DNA of 64,000 bases from Imbricaverruca yamaguchii (Eukaryota; Arthropoda; Thecostraca; Neoverrucidae), in contig JAOTOL010001366.1 in assembly GCA_034440575.1 (NCBI GenBank), forward strand, positions 268,501 through 332,500, written 5' to 3'. The notes under the pieces are model-generated. The model worked only from the letters and a program-made list of their open reading frames with translations, ran no database searches and was not told the origin of the DNA. Within the stretch, counting starts at the first letter, position 1. Every line of letters begins with the position of its first letter. The translations under genes and the position numbers were made by a program. Below are positions 14,301 to 23,130 of this stretch, in pieces.

Positions 14301-17300
14301 AAACTTAAAATAGAAGTCTAGCCTAACCCAGCCTAATAAAACCTAACCTATTTGTTTGCTTCACGAGGGTATATGTGCAAAACCTGTCTCATAGATACCT
14401 ACCTTAAGCTGCAATAAAACCCTTAAAGTTTGATAGCCCGGTTCTACCACCCGAATCCCCTTACCTGCGAACCCACTAGTTACTTCTCATTCAGGAGCTA
14501 AATGGGCGCTGTATAACCACTGCAGTTGATGCGCCATAAAACCAAAATAACTAACTAACATTCAGGAGCTAAATACCGACTTACCTCCTCCCCTCTTCTT
14601 GAAAAAAGCCAATGTAACCTGTCTCTTCACCTTTGCGACCCACAACTCCAACATACGAAACATGCTGCTCAACTGGGCTGAACTGGACACACGCACAAAA
14701 CATCCTGTTCAAATTTCGCTTTCGAAATCTGGCTCACTGGGTTTGCTTCCCCGTTACTAGCTAAACTAAATTCATGAAGCTATCTGACTAAGAAATAGTA
14801 AAACTGCTAATTTTGTCAACTCTTGTTGTTAGCAAAATTTGAACAGCATAGAACCCTCGACATGCGTCAGGATCTACTATGGTACCATATTGGGCTTCCA
14901 AACGATTATTAAAAATATCTTTAAAATTGGATTCTTTCACCCGAAGCGCTACTTTTCAACCTCGACCAAAGTTACCGTATTTTAATTTAGTTTACTTCTG
15001 TTCGTTTAGGGGACGGGTAAGAGACATGACGCCCCTTGAGGCGCTTCGGGGGCCCATGGTCGGAATGCCCCTCCTGGATCCGCCAGTGGTACTGCTGGCG
15101 CTTCAGCAGCTATCTGCTGTTATCGTATTCGCATCGAACCGTCGTGGTGACCTCGTTTCAGGAGGCACGTGCCGTGAACGTGGCTCTGATGCAGCACATC
15201 ATCTACACGGAGTGGCTGCCGATCGTGCTGGGTAGGACGCTGGTGCGCCGGCTGGGTCTGGACGGACGGGTGAACTACAACCCGCGTATCCACCCGGCCG
15301 TCATCAACTCGTTCGCCACGGCCGCCTTCCGCTTCGGCCACAGCATGGTGGCCGGCACCGTCAGGTGGGAGAGACTGCAGCGGGCTGGTGGGGCGCTGGA
15401 ACGGGCCTGTAAGAGACTGGAGCAGATCAGTAGGACACATAGCAGGCCGATGAGACACTGGGTGGAAGACTGGATCAGGCCGGTGGGACACAAAGCAGGC
15501 TGGTGGGACGCAAGGCAGGCTGGTGGGACGCTGCGGCGGAACAGTGGGAGACTGGAGCGGGCTGGTGGGACGCTGGCCCGGAACAGTGGGAGACTGGAGC
15601 AGGCCAGTGGGACGCAGGAACGGGCTGGCGGGACTCTGGAGCAGACCGGTGGAACACAAAACAGGCCGATGGGACGCTGGGACGGGCCGGTGGGAGACTG
15701 TAGCAGGCCGGTGGGACACACAGCAGGCCCGTGGGTCTTTCATTGGGGAGCTTATTCTTTGCCATCTGGATTAGCACCCCTCCGAGGCTAAACTTTTGAG
15801 AGTGATGAAACCGTTGCCACGGTATGGGATGATCGAACTGGTGAAAATGTTTGTGTGTATTGCATGTATTGCCGTTAGAATACATACTTTAATGCCTGGA
15901 ACACTAATTTGTCAACGATTTTCACTGTTTTGTGCAAAGTATAACACTAGCGATAAAAGATATATAATTGCCCGTCAGGCCAAATATGAAAACAACATTG
16001 CAATAAACGTGTAACTACCTGTACTGGCATTGTCCAGCATGGGTGCCAATCAGCTGTAATGCGTCTAAAGGTTATTGACCTCGTGGACAATGGCGCTCGT
16101 TGTGCACAAAATGGATCCGTCTTTATTCACCGATAGAAGCACAAATAATGATTCGAAGCCCGTGTTTTATTCAAAGTTGACGCTGAAATGTATGAGCATG
16201 TTGTTGACACCAAGGAAAATAGGATTGATGAAGCAATTTATCAGTAAAGTGATTATTTTTATTCTCTTGCATTTTGCCGTAATCAGATGGACTTTGCACA
16301 GTTTGGCGCTTTGATCGGACTGGTGCAGGACTTTGCACATGGATGTCATTTCACGCTTACAGCGCCAAAGCGTGACTTGACGCTGTAGCCAGCAACCGGT
16401 CATCGGTAGATCTTTTTCAGAGATTGAAGATATTTGGGAAATGGCAGGTACAATATTAACAGAAAAACATTGTTATTACCTGAATTGATGTAATTTGTGC
16501 AGGAGTGGGTAAGCTCACCAGCGTTCTCTTATCGGCTGAGGGAAGAAAAGCCTGTGAGTGCAAACCCATTTTTTATTTTGCTTCTCAGCATCTGCTACTC
16601 TACAGGATGACACCACTCTATGTTAATATAAAACCTTCCTCTAGATGTTCCTCTAGTTGCACCCATTGTGTTTCATATGTCCCTCCCCTCTCTGTCAAAT
16701 GATGAATCCAGGGAGCAGTGAATGGGGGATATGAGCTGCCAACCTTGCCCTCTCCTACCACCGATTGACTATCTGCATGATTTGTGGTGGCGATAAAAAA
16801 ATAAAGTAAAGAGACGCGCCCACTTGAGAACCCCTGAAAAAGCTGACAGCAATCCTGATAGGAGTGCTCATGGAAGCTGGAGGAACCCTGGGAGTGAAAT
16901 ATTCTGAAAGCTGGAGATGCTCCTGGGAGCCAAGGATTCTGGAAGCTAGAAGCCCCGTAAGAGCTGGGGACCCCTCATTATTGGAGCTTGGCAAAACAGC
17001 GAGAAGTTCACTAGACATAATGTGCATGTAGATAATATACATAAGATACTTCTTCGGTTAATTTGACAAGCCTGTCACCAGTGCGGTGATATCGACTGTT
17101 GTCGGGGTGTGCTCTGTTTGGTTGGTAGGAGTCTATGAATGGTGAGGTGGAAGGCAGAGTATGGAGGAGGGCCAGCGGATGCAGATGTTGTAGGTTGTCT
17201 TTGAGGAGTCAGGCGGGAAAAGAAGATGAGAACCGGAGAGCAGATGAGTAGATGTGGTAATGGCTGTCTAGAAGGTCGTAGCGGTGAGATGTGGGCGGAG

Positions 17301-17550
17301 TCCGAAGAGCAAGCAGATGGAGATAAACAGTTGATGAGTCGGTCCGGACGGAGCCAGCTTAGGGTGTGGGGGTAGTGGGTGAGACGGGTTCGGTCACACC
17401 ATTCCACATTGAACAATGCAGGTATACGTTACACATACATTTTTGGATTATTCGTTTTTATCTTATTTTACCGACCCCTTTTCCGTTCATTTGATTTATT
17501 CGTGTTTCCTCTTTCTGTTGTACGCCTCTTTTATCATTTTGTCTTCCTAT

Positions 17551-17631
<81 letters not shown>

Positions 17632-20600
17632 CCGATGCTATGTAAAGGGCCTCTAAGACAATGGAGCGGCCCGGGCTGTTAAAAGCAGTGACGTTTCCAA
17701 AGAGTGAAGAGTCACCCGCCTACAGGCGAGTCCGATGGGGCTCTCCAGGCGGCCACCATGAGGGGCAGAGGTATAGCCTTGGAAAAATTGGAGCGCATTT
17801 AACAGCTTGTTTGGAAAGGCTCCTTGAGATCTGACGCTGTCTACGAAAGACCCGATTTAATCTCTAGTCCACTAATATGCCTGTGAAGGTTCCGACAATG
17901 ATTTTCAGCACCAAAAATATATTTTTATCACGTGCTTCGCGCGCCTACGCCTAACATTTTTCATTATTTTTCGTCCGGCCCCCTTTAGGAATATCCTGGC
18001 TGCGTCACTGGTGGGTCTCACCCATATCAAGAATACTCTTCCGATTAAACTATGTCTGAACGTAGCGGAAAGTATAAGGAAGTAATTGTGTTCATGGAAG
18101 TGAACAATGAAACTTTTACCTAAGCTAACAATATGCACGCTGCCACTGCATATTTCTCAATGTTCCTTTATTTTCCGTACCAGGTTATCTGCTTGAAATT
18201 TGGATGAGTCGTGCAAGGGTAATTGTTATAAGTCAATACCTTCTCAATTAGATGCTCCATTGTCCATGGGTGTTGCCAACACGGAGGACGAAGGCACGTC
18301 TCCAAACCTCGTGGAATCTAGAGTTGCACCAACGATTTTGCATGGACCAAAATGACCCAAAGACCTTTCCCCCGTCTCAGCTAAAATATGTGGCAACACC
18401 TATGATTAAAGGGGTTGGCTCATACAGTGCCACGATACACAATTATTGGAGGGGCTTGACCGAACACTGAAGATGTTCCAAATCAATAAAAAGCTTCACG
18501 TCATGCTCGAATACCTATCAAGTATTCCCACAGTGATATTCGCGACTCTTACCACTTATTTTCATCGTGATGTTCCGACACCTGCCACCTATTCCCACAA
18601 TGATGCTTCGACACTTACCACATATTCCCGCGATGATGCTCCGACATCCTTCAAGTATTCCTAGTGATGTTCTCGATCCCCAACATTTATTTCCATCGTG
18701 ACGCTGTGACACCTGCCACCTATCCCCACGGTGATGCTTCGACACTTACCAGGTATTCCCGTGGTGCTTTCCCGTCGTATTCATTGATACTTTGACACCT
18801 ATCACATATTCCCACGGTGATGCTCCGATACCCATCACGTGTTCCTACGGTGATGATCCGACACCCATCACGTGTTCCCACGGTGATGCTCCGATACCAA
18901 CCGCGTGTTCCCACGGTGATGGTCCGACACCCATCACGTGTTCCCACAGTGATGGTCCGACACCCATCACGTGTTCCCACGGTGATGGTCCGACACCCAT
19001 CACGTGTTCCCACGGTGATGGTCCGACACCCATCACGTGTTCCCACGGTGATGGTCCGACACCCATCACGTGTTCTCACGGTGATGGTCCGACACCCATC
19101 ACGTGTTCCCACGGTGATGGTCCGACACCCATCATGTGTTCCCACGGTGATGGTCCGACACCCATCACGTGTTCCCACAGTGATGGTCCGACACCCATCA
19201 CGTGTTCCCACAGTGATGGTCCGACACCCATCACGTGTTCCCACGGTGATGGTCCGACACCCATCATGTGATCCCACGGTGATGGTCCGACACCCATCAC
19301 GTGTTCCCACAGTGATGGTCCGACACCCATCACGTGTTCCCACGGTGATGGTCCGACACCCATCACGCGTTCCCACGGTGATAGTCCGATACCCATCACG
19401 TGTTCCCACGGTGCGATACTGTCGTCGTCACGTGTTCCCACGGTGTGATACTGCCGTCGTCACGTGTTCCCACGGTGCGATACCGCCGTCGTCACGTGTT
19501 TCCACGGTGCGATACTGCCGCCGTCACGAGTTCCCTCGGTGCGATACTGCCGTCGTCACGTGTTCCCACGGTGTGATACTGCCGTCGTCACGTGTTCCCA
19601 CGGTGTGATACTGCCGTCGTCACGTGTTCCCACGGTGTGATACTGCCGTCGTCACGAGTTCGCACGGTGCGATACTGCCGTCGTGACGTGTTCCCACGGC
19701 CTGATACTGCCGTCGTCACGTGTTCCCACGGTCGTCAGGGCTGGACGCCGACGACCGGTACGGCTCAGTGAAATCTTCTTCAACCCGGGAGCCCGGCTGC
19801 AGCAGCAGGGCATAAGGCTGGCCATGGTGCGGAGTCTGGTGCGCCAGCCGGCCCAGGCTATGGACACCTCGTTCTCCAGCGAAATAGTGGGCCGTCTTTT
19901 CCGAGGGCGAAATCAGGTGATATGTCATCAGCCTAAATATCTCTCAAAAACCCTTTGGCAGCATGCTTGTAGCATACTTGTAACATAACGGGAGGGAGAG
20001 TGCAGGAGGAACTCTTGCCATCTCCTTCCCGTTTAGGTTTCTTTTTCCCGTGTGTTTCTTCTTCCATGCAACGCCATACTTTTAATACTGAAGTCTGCGA
20101 CAAAAGTAAGACGCGGGGATGGCAGGCATCAGCTTCCTAAATGTTCTGCTGCTTATGGTTGGCAGTATTGACATCACGGTTGGCAGCAATTTGCACTACT
20201 CAGTTGGCAGCTCTGACGTGTCCTCCGTTGGCAGCACGGTCTGGACTTGGTGGCGCTGAACATCCAGCGTGGTCGAGACCACGGCATACCCAGCTTCACC
20301 CGTATGCGGGCGTCGCTGCGGTGGGCCTGCCCCGACCTGGGAGCTGCCATCACCAGCTGGCGACAGCTGGCCACTGTGGTACCGACGCACCAGGTCAGTC
20401 ACAGTCGCCAGTGTGTGGCCGCGTCACGTGCCACCTGACTGTTATGCGTAATGGTGGTGGTGGCACAAGCGTTGCCACAGTCCCGGCGCCACATGTGATG
20501 CGACAGCGCCACAGGTGATGCGACAGCGCCAATAGGTGATGTGACAATGCCATACGCTATGTTACAGCGTCACCTGTGACATGATGGTGCAATGTGTGAC

Positions 20601-20853
20601 ATGACGGTGGAAGATGTGATGTGACGGTGTCACGTCAGCTGATGGCACCATATCGGCCCCCAGGTCGCTCGGTTGAGGAAGGTGTACCGGTCAGTAGCCG
20701 ATATTGACCTGTTCATCGGAGGCGTGAGCGAGCGGCGAGCTGGCGAGGGCGTGGTTGGCCGCACCTTTCGATGCATTCTGGCCGAACAGTTCACTCGACT
20801 CAAGTACGCCGACAGATACTTCTACGATCATCTCAACACAGTGTTCTCCGACG
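8164..20853 (+). CDS. Animal haem peroxidase (peroxidasin/chorion-peroxidase-like), six internal exons, partial
   Basis: Six exons joined at GT-AG sites (8164-8350, 9276-9403, 15162-15364, 19739-19916, 20235-20393, 20664-20853) give about 348 residues in one continuous frame, with compatible phases at every junction. The product is the central and C-terminal part of an animal haem peroxidase, the family that oxidises substrates with hydrogen peroxide and is usually secreted or membrane-bound. Visible hallmarks are IDGSNVYG, GDSRVNEQ with the catalytic Arg and the haem-linking Glu positions, MQHIIYTEWLP, FRFGHS with the proximal haem His, IFFNPGA, LNIQRGRDHGIP with the Asn that contacts the proximal His, and a DIDLFIGG-type helix. 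The distal-His DHD segment, the signal peptide and the final exon are not found. They may lie left of the satellite, be missing, or be beyond recognition. Intron sizes are about 925, 5758, 4374, 318 and 270 bp. The family call is firm; the subfamily and substrate are not determined. Confidence 0.93.
9276..9403 (+). CDS. Peroxidase exon B (GDSRVNEQ exon)
   Basis: Acceptor gtcgtag and donor CAG|gtaagtc, a strong consensus. It reads GDSRVNEQISLTVMHN, then HNRLANKLRRLN, ending EEVIFQ in phase 0. Arg and Glu in SRVNEQ align with the catalytic Arg and the ester-forming Glu of myeloperoxidase-type enzymes. The family usually has REHNRLA at the following helix; here the equivalent reads ALMHNRLA, so the conserved Arg-Glu pair before His is replaced. 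Confidence 0.93.
9532..9564. repeat. Short perfect inverted repeat
   Basis: Arms gaaagggcgcc (9532-9542) and ggcgccctttc (9554-9564) are perfect reverse complements around an 11-base loop. They lie inside an intron; no function is inferred. Confidence 0.8.
9997..10455. repeat. 70-bp tandem repeat, about 6.5 units
   Basis: Units start at 9997 and 10067 and then about every 70 bp, beginning gacgactgcggggccaccat. The first two are near identical and the later ones drift progressively (gacgactgtgggccatcatc, then gacgattgctggccaccatt). It lies in the peroxidase intron. Confidence 0.93.
10676..11386. other. Degenerate repetitive intron sequence
   Basis: Loosely repeated phrases (aagcgcacc, aagcacacc, gcaagaagcggcatggcc) recur at irregular 40-60 bp spacing. 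No gene, splice pair or domain is recognisable. An open frame at 10878-11369 is low complexity and unsupported. Confidence 0.5.
11387..12734. mobile_element. TTAA-bounded element with 18-bp terminal inverted repeats
   Basis: The ends are perfect 18-bp inverted repeats: TTAACACGCGCCCTGGAG at 11387-11404 and its reverse complement at 12717-12734. G-runs lie just inside both ends. Inside are two diverged internal copies of the same sequence (about 11465-11760 and 11765-12110), sharing agcgccagaccac, cttcccgtatattggc and aaagtcatgt. No transposase frame is visible, so this looks like a non-autonomous or nested MITE. TTAA at the tips would fit a piggyBac-type target site, but the tip sequence is not diagnostic. 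A related copy lies at 36758-37298 in reverse orientation. Confidence 0.65.
13520..14440. repeat. CCTAA-rich diverged duplication
   Basis: Runs of cctaa/cctag occur at 13521-13565, 14117-14134, 14218-14243 and 14317-14352. The flanks are homologous as well: 13558-13640 (tgcttgcttcatggaggtg) and 14343-14435 (tgtttgcttcacgagggt) align, which indicates an old duplication about 785 bp apart. CCTAA is the complement of the arthropod telomere repeat TTAGG. Confidence 0.6.
15162..15364 (+). CDS. Peroxidase exon C (proximal-histidine exon)
   Basis: Acceptor cgtttcag, donor GTCAG|gtggga, starting in phase 0 and ending with two bases (AG). It encodes EARAVNVALMQHIIYTEWLP, then a stretch with NYNPRIHPAVINSFATAAFRFGHSMVAGTV. 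His in FRFGHS is the predicted proximal iron ligand. The frame stays open through the donor into the downstream minisatellite, so a longer open frame (15036-15791) exists, but the family match stops exactly at the donor. Confidence 0.93.
15365..15740. repeat. Degenerate minisatellite at the start of the intron after exon C
   Basis: Immediately after the donor the sequence becomes a loose tandem repeat of 20-35 bp built on gcgggctggtgggacgctgg. It is open in several frames on both strands (GGTLE, WDAG and SHRPA repeats), which explains the long open frames overlapping exon C. Confidence 0.85.
15741..18490. other. Intron sequence without recognisable gene
   Basis: This continues the peroxidase intron between exons C and D. 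I see a (TA)n tract at 17557-17627 and unremarkable unique sequence. Short open frames at 16075, 16505, 16755 and 17075 show no motif, codon bias or splice context that supports coding. Confidence 0.5.
17557..17627. repeat. (TA)n microsatellite
   Basis: About 35 uninterrupted TA dinucleotides. Confidence 0.97.
18500..19735. repeat. 32/33-bp minisatellite running into the exon D acceptor
   Basis: From about 18790 to 19400 a 33-bp unit (cccacggtgatggtccgaca plus 13 bases) repeats about 18 times. From 19410 to 19735 it is replaced by a related 32-bp unit (cccacggtgcgatactgccg plus 12). Older, degenerate relatives occupy 18500-18790. The final unit reads straight into the acceptor gtcgtcag of peroxidase exon D. 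The 33-bp part is open in several frames because it is divisible by three. Confidence 0.95.
19739..19916 (+). CDS. Peroxidase exon D (IFFNPGA exon)
   Basis: Acceptor gtcgtcag lies at the very end of the 32-bp minisatellite; donor is AATCAG|gtgata. The first base completes the AG left by exon C to Arg. It reads RLSEIFFNPGARLQQQ, then VRSLVRQPAQAMDTSF and SSEIVGRLFRGRNQ, matching the family segment that follows the proximal His. Phase 0 at the end. Confidence 0.9.
20155..20234 (+). repeat. Repeated acceptor-like motif before exon E
   Basis: The phrase gttggcag occurs four times in 80 bp (near 20159, 20179, 20201 and 20227). The last copy serves as the AG acceptor of peroxidase exon E. The copies sit 20-26 bp apart in a degenerate tandem repeat. 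Confidence 0.75.
20235..20393 (+). CDS. Peroxidase exon E (LNIQRGRDHG exon)
   Basis: 159 nt, 53 codons, phase 0 at both ends; acceptor gttggcag, donor CACCAG|gtcagtc. It begins HGLDLVALNIQRGRDHGIP, the most diagnostic motif of animal haem peroxidases, and continues FTRMRASLRWACPD. Asn in ALNIQR is the residue that hydrogen-bonds the proximal His in the family. Confidence 0.95.
20490..20640. repeat. Degenerate 20-23 bp repeat in the intron between exons E and F
   Basis: Imperfect copies of caggtgatgcgacagcgcca and related gatgtgacggtg phrases fill most of this 270-bp intron. Confidence 0.75.
20664..20853 (+). CDS. Peroxidase exon F (DIDLFIGG exon)
   Basis: Acceptor cccccag, donor GACG|gtgagg, starting in phase 0 and ending in phase 1. 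It reads RKVYRSVADIDLFIGGVSER, then GRTFRCILAEQF and RLKYADRYFYD. The next family segment (the helix that usually follows FSDG) is not found in the 20.85-27 kb sequence, so the 3' end of the gene is missing, very distant, or too diverged to see. Confidence 0.92.
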
Positions 20854-21954
20854 GTGAGGCTTGTGCTTAACCTGGTTGTGGGTCGTGCTTCTTGATGACG
20901 GTACGTGTTCTCTGATTGTCAGGCACGCTCTGTGATTGTCAGACATGTTCTGGAAATTGTGGGACATGTTCCCTGGTGGTGGAATATGTTCCCAGATGGT
21001 GAGATATTGGCTAATTTGTTGGTTGTCTGAGCGTTAGGGCACATCCACTATGGTATTAATCTTGCGTCCATAGCTAAACATGGTTTTACTTCGGTTTAAA
21101 TTCTAAGTTTCCCCAAAGCATACTTGGTGTGGTCATGGAACAGTCTACACTAGAACGTGACCGGGAATTCGTTGCTATCAGCTTTTTCTGATCGCGTTTT
21201 GTTCGAAAATAATCACCTTCAGTAGTTCATGGCATATTTCTAAGTACTTGGTCTCGACCTTATCTGTGACATTGACCTTTGTACATGCCAGTGTATCGGT
21301 CTACGTATCCAGTTTATCCACATAACCAATATTGAAGCACTACATTTATTCCGTTGCACGGCCAAAGACCTGCTTGACCTGACCTGGAAGTTGAGCCAAA
21401 GCAGGTAAACAAATCGGTTCCAAGTAGTCCGGGCATGCAATGAGAGAGCTCCATCACATTGCTTTAATATTTATCCGCCTGAGGAATTCCAGCACAGATC
21501 AACCAGTGAAGTTGCCGACATGACACCATCATCTCTGGTATTTCGATGAAAACTGGTCTACACCGTGAGCAAGTGCTGCGAATCAACATGCATATTTTGT
21601 GAGCCGATCCGGCCAACGACTTTCGAGCCCCGGGCAGTTCACAAGAAGTGGTTCTCTTCCACGGCCCGTATCTTATGCACCATCAGATGTGCATGCATTT
21701 TCTTATACATTGCTTGGATCGCAGAAGTCCAATGAATGCATTCGTGCCAGCATCTATCAAGAATATACAATTTTGAGAAAATGAACTCGTAACATTTGAT
21801 TTCGTGACATTCGTGAACCCTGTCCAATTGAAACTGACAGATTTGTATCTTCAGAAAGAGGGATACATAATTTATCTGATAAATGGGGAATGCAAAAATA
21901 TGGGTTTTGCCTATAAACATAATTTCCAGGGCAGGAAAACATTTGTCCGCGCTG
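20854..21954. other. No gene recognised downstream of peroxidase exon F
   Basis: No further peroxidase exon could be identified here. Bases 20900-21010 contain short repeats of tgttctg/gattgtcag. Bases 21770-21880 resemble 24500-24610 (cgtgacattcgtgaaccctg against cgtgaccttcgctgagccct), suggesting a dispersed repeat. Confidence 0.5.
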
Positions 21955-23130
21955 CAGCCGGCTGTCGCCGCCTCAACTCCCGCTGTCACCTGTGGCTCTG
22001 CTGCCGGTGCCGCCTGTACTGCCGCCGCCGCAGCCGCAGCTCCCGCTGTCACATCTGGCTCTGCTGCCGCCGCAGCCGCAGCTCCCACTGTCACATCTGG
22101 CTCTGCTGCCGGTGCCGCCTGTACTGCCGCCGCCGCAGCCGCAGCTCCCGCTGTCACATCTGGCTCTGCTGCCGCCGCAGCCGCAGCTCCCACTGTCACA
22201 TCTGGCTCTGCTGCCGGTGCCGCCTGTACTGCCGCCGCCGCAGCCGCAGCTCCCGCTGTCACATCTGGCCTCCTGTACTGCCGCCGCCGCAGCCGCAGCT
22301 CCCACTGCCACAGCTGGCTCTGCTGCCGGTGCCGCCTGTACTGCCGCCGCCGCAGCCGCAGCTCCCGCTGTCACATCTGGCTCTGCTGCCGGTGCCGCCT
22401 GTACTGCCGCCGCCGCAGCCGCAGCTCCCACTGTCACAGTTGGCTCTGCTGCCGGTGCCGCCTGTACTGCCGCCGCCGCAGCCGCAGCTCCCACTGTCAC
22501 AGTTGGCTCTGCTGCCGGTGCCGCCTGTACTGCCGCCGCCGCAGCCGCAGCTCCCACTGTCACATCTGGCTCTGCTGCCGCCGCAGCCGCAGCTCCCACT
22601 GTAACGCCGCAGCCGCAGCTCCACTGTCACATCTGGCTCTGCTGCCGCCGCAGCCGCAGCTCCCACTGTCACATCTGGCTCTGCTGCCGGTGCCGCCTGT
22701 ACTGCCGCCGCCGCAGCCGCAGCTCCCGCTGTCACATCTGGCTCTGCTGCCGCCGCAGCCGCAGCTCCCACTGTCACATCTGGCTCTGCTGCCGGTGCCG
22801 CCTGTACTGCCGCCGCCGCAGCCGCAGCTCCCGCTGTCACATCTGGCTCTGCTGCCGGTGCCGCCTGTACTGCCGCCGCCGCAGCCGCAGCTCCCACTGT
22901 CACATCTGGCTCTGCTGCCGCCGCAGCCGCAGCTCCCACTGTCACATCTGGCTCTGCTGCCGGTGCCGCCTGTACTGCCGCCGCCGCAGCCGCAGCTCCC
23001 ACTGTCACAGCTGGCTCTGCTGCCGCCGCAGCCGCAGCTCCCACTGTCACAGCTGGCTCTGCTGCCGCCGCAGCCGCAGCTCCCACTGTCACATCTGGCT
23101 CTGCTGCTGGTACCACCCGCACTGCCGCCG
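21955..23130. repeat. GC-rich 63/42-bp modular minisatellite
   Basis: Two interspersed unit types, 63 bp and 42 bp, share tctggctctgctgccg and cgcagccgcagctccc; the 63-bp form carries one extra 21-bp module (gtgccgcctgtactgccgcc region). Both lengths are multiples of 21, so nearly every frame on both strands stays open for hundreds of codons (Ala-rich AAAAAPTVTSG, Leu/Pro-rich and Cys/Arg-rich versions). That universal openness argues for a repeat rather than a gene. An irregular break with a lost base lies near 22600-22625. Confidence 0.92.

Larger units (their letters stand above)
9404..15161 (+). other. Peroxidase intron between exons B and C (5.8 kb)
   Basis: This intron holds an inverted repeat at 9532-9564, the 70-bp array at 9997-10455, degenerate repetitive sequence at 10680-11386, the TTAA-bounded element at 11387-12734 and the CCTAA-rich stretch at 13520-14440. 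Nothing gene-like was found in 12735-13520 or 14440-15000. Confidence 0.75.

Noticed and set aside
15036..15791. 251-codon open frame
   Set aside because: Only 15162-15364 matches the peroxidase family; the rest is upstream intron and downstream minisatellite, with proper splice sites at the family-match boundaries.
17075..17416. 113-codon Pro/Ser-rich minus-strand frame
   Set aside because: No motif; composition follows the purine-rich plus strand; it lies in the peroxidase intron.
18720..19608. Repeat-peptide frames in the 32/33-bp minisatellite
   Set aside because: By-products of a 33-bp unit, open on both strands, and lying within an intron.
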